A stretch of DNA of 64,000 nucleotides from ZAX-1 sp046533095 (GCA_046533095.1 JAJQRA010000016.1:1-64000), one strand, 5' to 3'; counted from the first letter of the stretch, positions 1-9,027 are shown. Numbers and translations: made by a program. The notes: generated by a model from the letters alone, not told the origin.

Positions 1-96
1 AAGCTTGTATTCTCGCATTAGGTCACTGATGCTTTTTCCACTCTCTCGTAGCTGCGCGATTTTTATCTTGAATTCGTCTGTGTACGTTTGCTCCAT
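1..96 (-). mobile_element. IS3-family transposase OrfA, N-terminal 32 codons (cut by window edge)
   Basis: Reading leftward from ATG at 96, the frame begins MEQTYTDEFKIKIAQLRESG and continues with KSISDLMREYKL, the typical helix-turn-helix start of an IS3-family OrfA (InsE-like, HTH_Tnp_1), which binds the element's ends. A strong CAGGAGGC ribosome binding site lies just upstream (complement of about 101-108). The gene runs off the window. The likely left end of the element is about 146-160, where the minus strand reads TTAACTGGACAAAT, resembling an IS3-type terminal repeat; that boundary is inferred. The element directly abuts the truncated gene to its right and probably caused the truncation. 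Confidence 0.75.
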
Positions 97-208
97 TTTT
101 GCCTCCTGTTTTTGATGTTTCCTATTTTACCCGTTCGGCAAATATTTGTCCAGTTAAGTATAACCTATTCACTTTGATTCCGGCGAAGCGGCGCGTTGCT
201 GCTGTGCC

Positions 209-1726
209 TTGGCGAACTGCGGAGGCGGTAAATTGGTCTTCGGCATCACCGATAAACGTCCACGTCAGATTGTCGGAAGTAAAGCGTTTGACCAACCGGA
301 GCGTACGCGCAAAGGACTGATAGACAAGTTGCACGTAATGGTTGATTTTCAACTTTACGACCACGAAGGCAAGCGTGTTTTGGTGTTTGACGTGGTAAGC
401 CGTCCGTCAGGTCTGCCCGTGCAAGTGGACGGCGTGGCTTGGTGGTATGAGGGCGACAGCTTAATTCCAATGCCACAGGACATTTTGCGAAAAATATACG
501 ATGAAACGGGACACGACTTTTCAGGCGATGTCTGCCTCAACGCTACATTGAAAGACTTGGATGACAAAGCTATTGAGAACTTTCGAGATAAATGGTCAGT
601 TAGGAGCGGTGCGAACCGTGTGAAAACCCTCTCAGCTGAACAACTGCTTCGTGATTGCGGTGCGGTTACCGACGACGGCGTTACTTATGCCGCCCTAATA
701 TTGTTCGGAACGAGCACCGCTCTAAAAAAGCATCTCTCGCAAGCGGAAATCATCTTCGAGTACCGCTCGTCGGACGCTTCGGGGCCGGCGCAACAGAGAG
801 AGGAATTCTTGGAGGGCTTCTTTGCTTGTTACGACAGGCTGTGGGAGATTATCAACCTGCGGAATGACAAGCAGTTTTATCAGGAAGGCTTGTTCGTGTT
901 TGATATTCTCACTTTTAACGAGCGGGTAGTTCGTGAAGCCTTGCTAAATGCTGTGAGCCATCGAAATTATCAGCTTGGCGGCAGTATCTTCATACGCCAG
1001 TACCGAGATAGGCTTGAGATTGACAGCCCCGGTGGTTTCCCCCTCGGCATTACGACCGAGAATATTCGAAACCGTCAATATGCCCGAAACCGCGCGATTG
1101 CGAAAATTTTTGCTCTCTGCGGTCTTGTGGAACGTGCCGGACAAGGTATGAACCTTATTTACGAGTTGTCCATCAAAGAAGCCAAGTCCCTACCGGATTT
1201 CAGTGGCACAGATGCTTACTTGGTGAAGATAACACTTAATGGATTAGTCCTTGATAAGCGGATGCTCTCACTGATCAACAAAATAGGCAACGAGCGGTTG
1301 GAGTTCCTGTCAACAGATGACTTCCTCGTGATTAACGACTTATTCCATGAGCAGCAACTATCGGACGAGCTGCGTACTCATACGAAAAAACTCGTTGATT
1401 TGGGTATTATCGAGCATTTGGGAAGAAACAAGTATGTCTTGGCAAGAAGCCTTTATGAAGCAACGGGCAAATCAGGTGTTCATACCCGGATTACCGGCTT
1501 AGACCGTGATACGAATAAAGAGTTAATACTGAAGCACATACGCAAGAATGGCGATAAAGGAACTCCACTTAAAGAATTACAGCAGGTTTTGCCGAGCCAT
1601 AGCCATAATCAGTTGCAAGTTTTAATGCGTGAACTTCGCAAAGATGGTCGTATATATTGCGAGGGCAAAACGAATGCCGCAAAGTGGTTTTTGCAAGCTT
1701 CGGGAGGACAACGTTGTGATGATTGA
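209..1726 (+). CDS. 5'-truncated AlbA/Schlafen-type ATP-binding protein of a BREX locus
   Basis: Residues 1-90 are the rear part of an AlbA_2 (Schlafen-like) domain (GGGKLVFGITDKRPRQIVGS). The middle carries a GHKL-type HATPase_c_4 region (FNERVVREALLNAVSHRNY, then DSPGGFPLGITTENI and GLVERAGQGMNLIYE). Winged-helix-like segments follow to the end. The family normally starts about 35 residues earlier. Here the open frame upstream of the TTG at 209 reads GEAARCCCALANCGGG back to a stop at 161-163, with no usable start or ribosome binding site. The front of the gene is therefore missing, and the neighbouring IS3 edge is the likely cause. Such ATP-binding proteins often sit between pglX and pglZ in BREX loci, which fits the gene that follows. 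Probably non-functional. Confidence 0.7.
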   Translation: MANCGGGKLVFGITDKRPRQIVGSKAFDQPERTRKGLIDKLHVMVDFQLYDHEGKRVLVFDVVSRPSGLPVQVDGVAWWYEGDSLIPMPQDILRKIYDETGHDFSGDVCLNATLKDLDDKAIENFRDKWSVRSGANRVKTLSAEQLLRDCGAVTDDGVTYAALILFGTSTALKKHLSQAEIIFEYRSSDASGPAQQREEFLEGFFACYDRLWEIINLRNDKQFYQEGLFVFDILTFNERVVREALLNAVSHRNYQLGGSIFIRQYRDRLEIDSPGGFPLGITTENIRNRQYARNRAIAKIFALCGLVERAGQGMNLIYELSIKEAKSLPDFSGTDAYLVKITLNGLVLDKRMLSLINKIGNERLEFLSTDDFLVINDLFHEQQLSDELRTHTKKLVDLGIIEHLGRNKYVLARSLYEATGKSGVHTRITGLDRDTNKELILKHIRKNGDKGTPLKELQQVLPSHSHNQLQVLMRELRKDGRIYCEGKTNAAKWFLQASGGQRCDD

Positions 1727-1800
1727 TTGCGACAAGATTGCGACTTAATTGCGACTTGTATCGCAATGAAACCTCGGCGGCACAGTGGTTTGCACAATAA

Positions 1801-1845
1801 ACTTGGACTGAACTTGGAACTGACTTAGAATTAACTTGGAACTTA
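1801..1845 (+). repeat. Short degenerate direct repeats before pglZ
   Basis: Four imperfect copies of a roughly 12-bp word close to AACTTGGAACTG run head to tail in the gap between the ATP-binding gene and pglZ. There is no coding evidence. They probably arose by slippage. Confidence 0.55.
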
Positions 1846-1892
1846 AAGTTCAAAAAAAACGATTGCAGAATAACAAAATGGAGGGAAAGGAT

Positions 1893-4490
1893 ATGCTGTC
1901 AGAAACGATAAAAGCAAGGCTCGCGGAGCGGTTTGCCGCATCGCTGCCCGAATTTCATAAGCGTCGCATCGTCTTCTGGCACGACGAGGACGGCGAGTTT
2001 GCCGAACAGATAAACGAACTCAACCTGCCAAACGTGGGGCTAATCACGCTCACAGGCAGAAACAACTTTGCCATAAAAAAACTGCTGGTGGCAGACGACC
2101 TTATGGGCGACTACCTCGTCTATGACCCGCTGCCCTATGACAAAGAGCAGAAAGACGACTGGCTTTTGGATATAAGGCTCTACAGCGAGGAGTTCCGCGC
2201 CGACCTTGTGTCGCTTCAAATGGAGGAACTGCTTGTCGAGCCGTCCTCTGCGATGCGAAAGACAATGAAGCTGTATGCTAAGTTTATGGACAACAAAGAC
2301 CGCAAGTCAAAACTAAAAAAAATCGGCAGGATGTATCAAACTCCGCTGCAGCTGCACATCGACATTATGGCGGTGCTGTGTGGTGAAAACGGCGGCTCGG
2401 CGCAGGACGTGTTTGTCGCTGTGCTTTCGGCGGGAGTGGAGAAAGAAAATAATTCTGCTCTGACGGCGATAGATAAGTTCGGTAACATTGACGCTTTCTG
2501 GTCGCTGATTCAAAAGTACACGGGATATCAGAATACGGAAGACAGACCCCTTGGCGAACTTGCCGCCCATATTCTGATGACCGCTCTGTCGCAGACAATG
2601 CCGATGACCGCCCTGCGTGGCTTGGAGCGATTCGTTTCCGATTCCAACAAGGCATACTGCTACCAGCTTGTTCACGAGTGGCAGCGTGGCGACGGCAGCA
2701 ACGACTTGGAGGAAATTTGTCGCCATGTGGAGCGTGAGTTGTGCCTTGCCGACTGCTTTAACAAGATAGAGGTAAACACCCTCATAAAGAGCGACACGTT
2801 TCCCACAATTAACGAGAGCATACTGGGATGCTTCTTTGCCGAGATTACTGACAATGTCATCAAGGTAGAGGACATCATCGGTGCGATCGAGAATCGCAGA
2901 ACGGCGGCTTGGTATACCCTGACTGAGGATTACCTCGAAAGCCTTTACTACATTGCAAAGATGCAGGAGTTCTACCTTTCACACATTGAGGGCTTCCACA
3001 TCGTGGACCCGGCGAAGGTCTGGAAACTCTACACCACCGACGCTTATGAAATGGACAGCCATTACCGGCACTTTCATTTCCGCTTCGGCAATACACTGAA
3101 AAGCCCGAATGCCCTCTTGGAAGATGCTTTGAAGAAGTGTTCCGACACGGTTGAAGGCTTATACCGCGAGTGGTTTTTAAAGCAGCTCACCCTGGCTTGG
3201 ACAAAGTCCATAGCGAGCGATTTGGAGTCTCTCGGCTATGTTTCCGATACACAGATACATGAACAGCGCAGGTTCTACAGCCGCTATGTATCGCCGAACG
3301 TGAGCAAGGGCAACCGTGTGTTCATTGTGATTTCCGACGCTCTGCGCTACGAGGTGGCCGCTGAACTCTCCGAACAGTTAAGCCACACCACTAAGGGCAA
3401 GGTGACGCTTGAGGCGGTGCAGGTCGTATTCCCAAGCATCACGAAATTCGGCATGGCGGCTCTGCTTCCCGGCAAAGAGATGTCGGCGAATGAGAAGATT
3501 GACGTGTTTGTGGACGGCAGTCCTACCATCGCCACGCCACAGCGGGGCGCGATACTTCACATTGCCAACCCTGACAGCATAGCCGTGACCTATAAAGACC
3601 TGCTCCAGATGAAGAAGCAGGAACGGCGCGACCTCGTGGCGGGAAAAGAAATCATCTACATCTACCACAATACTATCGATGCCAACGGCGACAAACTCGC
3701 CACCGAGCAAAAGGTGTTCGATGCCTGCAACGATGCAATTGATGAGCTGACCGCCGTCGTGAAGATCATTGTTAACGACCTCTCAGGCGTGAACTTGATT
3801 CTCACCGCAGATCACGGCTTCCTCTATACCTACCATCCTTTGAACGAGAGCCAGAAAATCAGTCGCCAGACCTTTAACGGCGACATTCTAGAATTGGGCA
3901 GGCGTTACGCCCTCGTGTCGCCCGAAACCACCGCCGACTATCTTTTGCCTGTCAAGACGGACAGAACAATCGGTGGCATTCCGATGAAGGGCTATGCGCC
4001 GCAGGACACCGTCCGCATTAAAGTTCAGGGTGGCGGTGAGAACTATGTCCACGGCGGCATCAGTATGCAGGAAATGGTCGTGCCGGTTATTGTCTACAAA
4101 GGCATCCGCACCACGTCCAAACGATACGTCGAGGTACAGAATCCGGGTCTTACGCTCATTTCCGACAGCCGCAAGGTGTCGAACCTGATGTTTTCGCTCG
4201 ACTTCCTGCAAAAACACCCCGTGGGCGACAAGGTGCAGCCGTGCTATTATACCATGCACTTCACCGACGAAGTGGGTGCACCTGTCAGCGACTTCCAGAC
4301 GGTCATCGCAGACAGAACGAACGGAAACGCATCAGAACGTGTGTTCCGTACAAGGTTCACGCTCAAACAAATGCAGTACAACAAAAACAAATTATATCGC
4401 CTTGTTATTGCGAATGACACCGATGCTCCCGAAGAGGTGGAGTTTTGCATTGACATAGCGCTTGCCGATGATTTCGACTTCGACCTGTAA
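1893..4490 (+). CDS. pglZ: BREX system phosphatase PglZ (type A)
   Basis: The predicted 865-aa protein has the length and features of PglZ type A, the alkaline-phosphatase-superfamily core protein of BREX phage defence. Metal-site motifs are visible at VFIVISDALRYEVAAE (about residue 480) and LILTADHGFLYTYH (about 645). The N-terminus (RRIVFWHDEDGEFAEQINEL) is also typical. The start chosen is ATG 1893, preceded by GAGGGA at 1881-1886; the frame stays open 19 codons further upstream without a ribosome binding site. No frameshift is visible, so the gene looks intact. However, brxA, brxB, brxC, pglX and brxL are absent here: the left is an IS edge and the right passes directly into dgt. G/C-ending codons are used much more than in dgt and dnaG, suggesting acquisition. 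Probably an orphan without full BREX activity. Confidence 0.9.
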   Translation: MLSETIKARLAERFAASLPEFHKRRIVFWHDEDGEFAEQINELNLPNVGLITLTGRNNFAIKKLLVADDLMGDYLVYDPLPYDKEQKDDWLLDIRLYSEEFRADLVSLQMEELLVEPSSAMRKTMKLYAKFMDNKDRKSKLKKIGRMYQTPLQLHIDIMAVLCGENGGSAQDVFVAVLSAGVEKENNSALTAIDKFGNIDAFWSLIQKYTGYQNTEDRPLGELAAHILMTALSQTMPMTALRGLERFVSDSNKAYCYQLVHEWQRGDGSNDLEEICRHVERELCLADCFNKIEVNTLIKSDTFPTINESILGCFFAEITDNVIKVEDIIGAIENRRTAAWYTLTEDYLESLYYIAKMQEFYLSHIEGFHIVDPAKVWKLYTTDAYEMDSHYRHFHFRFGNTLKSPNALLEDALKKCSDTVEGLYREWFLKQLTLAWTKSIASDLESLGYVSDTQIHEQRRFYSRYVSPNVSKGNRVFIVISDALRYEVAAELSEQLSHTTKGKVTLEAVQVVFPSITKFGMAALLPGKEMSANEKIDVFVDGSPTIATPQRGAILHIANPDSIAVTYKDLLQMKKQERRDLVAGKEIIYIYHNTIDANGDKLATEQKVFDACNDAIDELTAVVKIIVNDLSGVNLILTADHGFLYTYHPLNESQKISRQTFNGDILELGRRYALVSPETTADYLLPVKTDRTIGGIPMKGYAPQDTVRIKVQGGGENYVHGGISMQEMVVPVIVYKGIRTTSKRYVEVQNPGLTLISDSRKVSNLMFSLDFLQKHPVGDKVQPCYYTMHFTDEVGAPVSDFQTVIADRTNGNASERVFRTRFTLKQMQYNKNKLYRLVIANDTDAPEEVEFCIDIALADDFDFDL

Positions 4491-4509
4491 CCATAAGGAG
4501 GACTCCGAG

Positions 4510-4695
4510 ATGGATTTAGAATCAAAAGAGGACTTGACCGCCGCAGAGATCGATGAGTTTCACCCGGTATTGCTTGACGTTGAAATGGAAACCGGCACCG
4601 GCAAGGCCTACTGCTATATCAGACAATGTTCGAGCTTTATAACATGTATGGTTTGCCACAAAAGGAGCATATCAGTGTTTTTTTGCAAAAAATAA
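4510..4695 (+). pseudogene. Chimeric remnant ending in a type III restriction helicase (Res) fragment
   Basis: A good ribosome binding site (AAGGAGG at about 4495) and ATG 4510 follow pglZ, where brxL would be expected. About 20 unassigned residues (MDLESKEDLTAAEIDEF) lead into VLLDVEMETGTGKAYCYIR, the Walker A region of type III restriction Res subunits, with Ala where Thr is usual. The frame then goes wrong. Restoring one base near 4622 gives IRTMFELYNMYG, the normal family continuation, after which similarity stops and another stop follows at about 4735. This is a fragment with a one-base deletion and a 3' truncation. Whether the first 20 codons are the start of brxL is a guess. Confidence 0.6.
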
Positions 4696-4746
4696 AGGAA
4701 ATGGGAAAGTTATGCGGAACTATATCTTTATAGAGGTGATTGACAC

Positions 4747-5754
4747 ATGACCATTCGGGAAAATATGGAATTTTTAGAACGTTCTTCCTTAAGCCACTTT
4801 GCCACATTGAGCGAACATTCAAAGGGCAGGGCGAGGCAAGAACCTCAATGTGACATTCGTCCCGTGTTTCAGCGTGATAGGGATCGTATTTTACATTGCA
4901 AGGCATTCCGCCGTTTAAAGCATAAGACACAGGTATTTTTAACTCCTCGCGGAGACCATTATCGTACAAGGCTTACCCATACCCTTGAAGTTTCCCAAAA
5001 TGCCAGAACGATCGCAAAGGCGCTTCGGTTAAATGAAGATTTAACGGAAGCGATTGCATTGGGGCATGATTTAGGGCACACTCCATTTGGACATGCCGGC
5101 GAGTCTGCCTTAAATGAACTCTGCAAAGGCGGATTTAAACATAATGTCCAGAGCGTAAGATTGGTGGAAAAACTGGAAAAATCTGGTGAAGGACTGAATT
5201 TGACGTGGGAGGTTTTAGATGGCATATTAAACCACCAGACAAATTCTACCCCTGCGACACCAGAGGGTGCCATTGTAAGGCTGTCTGATAAAATCGCATA
5301 CATTAACCACGACATTGATGATGCGATTCGAGCCAATATTATCCGTGAAACCGATATACCATTAGAATATCGGGATATCCTTGGGTATTCATCAAGAAAA
5401 CGGTTGGATACCATGATACATAATACGATAACCAACAGCTTTGAAACTGCCCATATTCATATGTCCGAAGAAATGGATCAGGCAATGAGGAATTTAAGGC
5501 AGTTTATGTTTCAAACTGTCTATAAAAATTCATTGGCACAAAACGAGGAGCAAAAAGCCAAAGAAATACTTCGTCGCCTGTTTCAGTTTTATATGGAACA
5601 TCTAAAGGAAATGCCGGAGCAATTTGTAAAGATGATAGACGATGGGGAAAACGTAGACCGCGTCGTATGCGACTATATTGCAGGCATGACCGACCAATAC
5701 GCGATTGCAAAATTTGAAGAATATTTTTTGCCAAAAGCATGGCAGGTAAATTAA
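4747..5754 (+). CDS. dgt: dGTPase-like deoxynucleoside triphosphate triphosphohydrolase (HD domain)
   Basis: The 335-aa protein belongs to the Dgt family, which hydrolyses dNTPs to deoxynucleosides and triphosphate. Visible motifs are the N-terminal QRDRDRILHCKAFRRLKHKT, the HD-domain residues in RLTHTLEVSQ and ALGHDLGHTPFGHAGE (His-Asp metal site), and a later YINHDIDDA. AGAGGTGAT precedes ATG 4747 at good spacing. It opens the dgt-dnaG-rpoD block typical of Clostridia. The defence-island remnant ends immediately upstream, so its native promoter may have been displaced. A 54-bp tandem array separates it from dnaG. Confidence 0.93.
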   Translation: MTIRENMEFLERSSLSHFATLSEHSKGRARQEPQCDIRPVFQRDRDRILHCKAFRRLKHKTQVFLTPRGDHYRTRLTHTLEVSQNARTIAKALRLNEDLTEAIALGHDLGHTPFGHAGESALNELCKGGFKHNVQSVRLVEKLEKSGEGLNLTWEVLDGILNHQTNSTPATPEGAIVRLSDKIAYINHDIDDAIRANIIRETDIPLEYRDILGYSSRKRLDTMIHNTITNSFETAHIHMSEEMDQAMRNLRQFMFQTVYKNSLAQNEEQKAKEILRRLFQFYMEHLKEMPEQFVKMIDDGENVDRVVCDYIAGMTDQYAIAKFEEYFLPKAWQVN

Positions 5755-5809
5755 GGAAGCACTACAGCCGCCGGGCTTGGCAGTATCTTTTAAAGCAAGC
5801 TTGGTGTAC

Positions 5810-6025
5810 GTTTGCACTGGACTTTGAAACATCGTGCCAAGTGTTTCACGTAAAGCACTACAGGTTTGCATTGAGCTTTGAAACATCGTGCCAAGTGTTT
5901 CATGTAAAGCACTACAGGTTTGCATTGGGCTTTGAAACATCGTGCCAAGTGTTTCACGTAAAGCACTACAGGTTTGCATTGGGTTTTGAAACATCGTGCC
6001 AAGTGTTTCATGTAAAGCACTACAG
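5810..6025 (+). repeat. Four tandem 54-bp repeats between dgt and dnaG
   Basis: Four near-identical units start at 5810, 5864, 5918 and 5972 and differ at only a few positions. A partial unit end (aagcactacag) also lies at 5757-5767. Each unit holds the imperfect inverted repeat AGTGTTTCACGTAAAGCACT (CAT in place of CAC in units 2 and 4). The last unit ends in ACAG, which joins GAG to form the dnaG ribosome binding site. Because 54 is a multiple of 3 and no unit has a stop in some frames, both strands are open through the array. That is a by-product, not evidence of coding. Confidence 0.95.
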
Positions 6026-6036
6026 GAGAGCTTTGT

Positions 6037-7887
6037 ATGCCATATTATTCAGATGAACTGATAGAGGAAGTACGCCAAAGGAACAATATTGTAGATGTGA
6101 TTTCCGGCTATGTAAAATTACAAAAAAAAGGAAGCGACTACTATGGCCTATGTCCGTTCCATAATGAGAAATCGCCCTCTTTTTCCGTATCGGCGGGGAA
6201 GCAGCTTTATTACTGCTTTGGCTGTGGAGCGGGAGGGAATGTATTTACATTTTTAAAGGAATACGAGAATTTTGATTTTTATGAGGCAATGGAGCATTTA
6301 GCCGAACGGGTAGGGATAGAGCTTCCAAAAGTGGAGCTGTCAAAACAGGCGAAAGAAGAAGCGGATCTTCGTATGCGTATCCTAGAGATGAATAAGGCAG
6401 CGGCAAAATATTTCTATGCGGGACTACGGGGAGAACAGGGGAAGGTGGCGATGGACTACTTTGCCCGGCGGGAACTTTCAAAGGAAACCATGCAGAAGTT
6501 TGGACTGGGCTATGCCCATAAGTTTCGCGATACGCTCTATCTTTATTTGCGTGGACAAGGTTATGAAGATACGCTTTTAAAGGAATCGGGGCTTGTAACG
6601 ATAGATGAGAAAAGAGGGGGGTATGACAGGTTTTGGAATCGCGTCATATTTCCGATTATGGATACAAACAACAGGGTCGTTGGCTTTGGCGGACGGCTCA
6701 TGGGGCAAGGGGAGCCTAAATATTTGAATTCTCCGGAAACGAAAGTGTTTGATAAAAGCCGAAACCTATATGGGTTGAACCTCGCAAAGACATCTAGAAA
6801 GCCATACATATTGCTGTGCGAGGGGTATATGGATGTCATTGCGCTGCATCAGGCGGGATTTGACAATGCGGTTGCCTCGCTAGGGACGGCATTTACCCAA
6901 GGACATGCCAGCTTGCTAAAACGCTATACAAAGGAAGTCTATCTTACGTTTGACAGCGATGGAGCCGGTGTCCGTGCAGCCCTACGTGCCATCCCGATCC
7001 TAAAAGATGCCGGAATTACGGCAAAGATTGTCCACATGGAGCCATATAAAGATCCGGACGAGCTGATTAAAGAAAAAGGTGCGACCGCATATCAAGCGCA
7101 AATTGAAGGTGCGCAGAACAGCTTCTTGTTTGAATTATCTATTTTGGAGCAGAATTATAATTTGAAAGACCCCGAAAGCAAAACAGCCTTTTATCACGAA
7201 ATAGCAAGAAAAATCCTAGGATTTGAAGAGGAGATGGAGCGAAATAATTATATCGATGCGGTGGCAGAAAAATATCAGACCGGCTACGATAATCTGCGAA
7301 AACTCGTCTACAGCATGGCAACGAAAATCGGCATGGATAGGACTGAAAAGCCTTTAAAAGCAAAGATGCATGATGATAGGCCGTGGTCCATGATGAGCGA
7401 GAAAAAGAAAAAGGAGGACGGCATAAAGCAGTCGCAGAAATTTCTTTTGACGTGGCTGATGGAAGACCCAAAATTGTTTGCTCTAATTAAACCGTATATA
7501 GGACCGGATGATTTTACGGAGGAGATATACCGTGAAACGGCAAGAATTTTGTTTGAAGAATATGAACGGAGCCATGGCGACAAAGAACAAAATCATGGCA
7601 AGGATGGGAATTTCATGGAAGCAGTTCCAGCAAAAATCGTCAACATGTTTAAAAGTGCGGAACAGCAAAGGGAGATAGCCGCCGTATTCCATGCAAAAAT
7701 TGGCGAACTTAGGACAAAACAAGACCGGGAAAAGGCGTTGGCAGATACAATTGTCCGTATGAAGGAAAACAGCATAAACAGCAGAATGAAAAATCTTGAA
7801 CCTACCGATATGGCGGGATTGCAAAAATTGGTTGCAGACAAGCAGCAACTACAGACGCTTCACAAATTGCATATTTCTATCGATTAA
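6037..7887 (+). CDS. dnaG: DNA primase DnaG
   Basis: The 616-aa replicative primase makes RNA primers at the fork with DnaB helicase. The CHC2 zinc finger is visible (Cys39, His42, Cys60, Cys63 in LCPFHNEKS and YYCFGCGAGG). The N-terminal catalytic domain and TOPRIM follow (LLCEGYMDVIALHQAG near 260 and LTFDSDGAGVRAA near 305). The C-terminal third would hold the DnaB-binding region. The start ATG 6037 follows GGAGAG contributed partly by the last 54-bp repeat. It lies between dgt and rpoD, the usual order in Clostridia, and is probably co-transcribed with rpoD 38 bases downstream. Confidence 0.97.
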   Translation: MPYYSDELIEEVRQRNNIVDVISGYVKLQKKGSDYYGLCPFHNEKSPSFSVSAGKQLYYCFGCGAGGNVFTFLKEYENFDFYEAMEHLAERVGIELPKVELSKQAKEEADLRMRILEMNKAAAKYFYAGLRGEQGKVAMDYFARRELSKETMQKFGLGYAHKFRDTLYLYLRGQGYEDTLLKESGLVTIDEKRGGYDRFWNRVIFPIMDTNNRVVGFGGRLMGQGEPKYLNSPETKVFDKSRNLYGLNLAKTSRKPYILLCEGYMDVIALHQAGFDNAVASLGTAFTQGHASLLKRYTKEVYLTFDSDGAGVRAALRAIPILKDAGITAKIVHMEPYKDPDELIKEKGATAYQAQIEGAQNSFLFELSILEQNYNLKDPESKTAFYHEIARKILGFEEEMERNNYIDAVAEKYQTGYDNLRKLVYSMATKIGMDRTEKPLKAKMHDDRPWSMMSEKKKKEDGIKQSQKFLLTWLMEDPKLFALIKPYIGPDDFTEEIYRETARILFEEYERSHGDKEQNHGKDGNFMEAVPAKIVNMFKSAEQQREIAAVFHAKIGELRTKQDREKALADTIVRMKENSINSRMKNLEPTDMAGLQKLVADKQQLQTLHKLHISID

Positions 7888-7925
7888 GGACAAAATATAA
7901 ACAAGAAATGGAAGGATGAAGCAAA

Positions 7926-9023
7926 ATGGAAGAAAAAAGCATAAAATTTGGCGAAAAACTACAGGAATTGTTAGTGCTTGCTAAAAAGAAGAAAAATATA
8001 TTGGAGTATCAGGAAATCAGCGACTTTTTTCAAGACATGGAATTAGAGGTGGAGAAGTTTGAAAAGATACTGGATTTTTTGGAAAACCATAATATTGATG
8101 TTTTGCGCATTTCTGATGATGATGACGACATCCTTTTAGAAGATGAAGAAGACGTAGAAGTTGAAAAAATAGATTTAACCGTGCCGGACGGCGTAAGTAT
8201 CGAAGATCCGGTTCGTATGTATTTAAAGGAAATCGGAAAGGTTTCGCTGCTTACTGCGGAAGAGGAAATAGAACTGGCAAAGCGTATGGAACTTGGAGAT
8301 CAGGAGGCAAAAAAACGGCTTGCGGAGGCAAATCTTCGCTTGGTCGTCAGCATTGCAAAACGCTATGTAGGCCGTGGAATGCTGTTTTTGGATTTGATTC
8401 AAGAAGGGAATTTAGGCTTGATTAAAGCCGTAGAGAAATTTGATTACCGGAAAGGCTATAAATTCAGCACCTATGCAACATGGTGGATTCGCCAAGCAAT
8501 TACAAGGGCGATTGCAGATCAGGCTCGAACGATCCGCATCCCGGTCCATATGGTGGAAACGATTAATAAACTAATCCGCGTGTCCCGTCAGCTGCTACAA
8601 GAGCTTGGAAGGGAACCGTCGCCGGAAGAGATTGCAGAAGACATGGAAATGCCTGTGGAACGTGTAAGGGAGATATTAAAAATATCCCAGGAGCCGGTAT
8701 CTTTAGAAACACCGATTGGCGAGGAGGAGGACAGTCATTTAGGGGATTTCATTCAAGACGATAATGTTCCTGTACCCGCTGATGCAGCGGCATTTACGTT
8801 GCTAAAAGAACAGTTGGTGGAGGTGCTTGGCACGCTTACGGAGCGGGAACAGAAAGTACTGCGCTTACGTTTTGGGTTGGACGATGGACGAGCCAGAACG
8901 CTTGAAGAAGTCGGAAAAGAGTTTAATGTAACGAGGGAACGTATCCGCCAAATAGAGGCAAAGGCATTAAGAAAATTGCGCCATCCCAGCAGAAGCCGTA
9001 AATTAAAAGACTATCTGGACTAG
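7926..9023 (+). CDS. rpoD: RNA polymerase housekeeping sigma factor RpoD/SigA
   Basis: The 365-aa length matches a Firmicute SigA. An acidic stretch (about residues 60-77) follows region 1.1. Region 1.2 (DPVRMYLKEIGKVSLLTAEE), region 2 (DLIQEGNLGLIKAVEKFDYR and FSTYATWWIRQAITRAI, the -10 recognition helix) and region 4.2 (LEEVGKEFNVTRERIRQIEA, the -35 helix) are all plain. It follows dnaG closely and is 4 bases from trmK, so the three are probably one transcript. Several TTGACA/TATAAT-type promoters in this window would be its targets. Confidence 0.98.
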   Translation: MEEKSIKFGEKLQELLVLAKKKKNILEYQEISDFFQDMELEVEKFEKILDFLENHNIDVLRISDDDDDILLEDEEDVEVEKIDLTVPDGVSIEDPVRMYLKEIGKVSLLTAEEEIELAKRMELGDQEAKKRLAEANLRLVVSIAKRYVGRGMLFLDLIQEGNLGLIKAVEKFDYRKGYKFSTYATWWIRQAITRAIADQARTIRIPVHMVETINKLIRVSRQLLQELGREPSPEEIAEDMEMPVERVREILKISQEPVSLETPIGEEEDSHLGDFIQDDNVPVPADAAAFTLLKEQLVEVLGTLTEREQKVLRLRFGLDDGRARTLEEVGKEFNVTRERIRQIEAKALRKLRHPSRSRKLKDYLD

Positions 9024-9027
9024 CTGT

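Noticed and set aside
5739..6056. A 105-codon frame made of 18-residue repeats across the dgt-dnaG array
   Set aside because: It begins inside dgt with no ribosome binding site, and frames on the other strand are equally open. A 54-bp unit without stops explains it.
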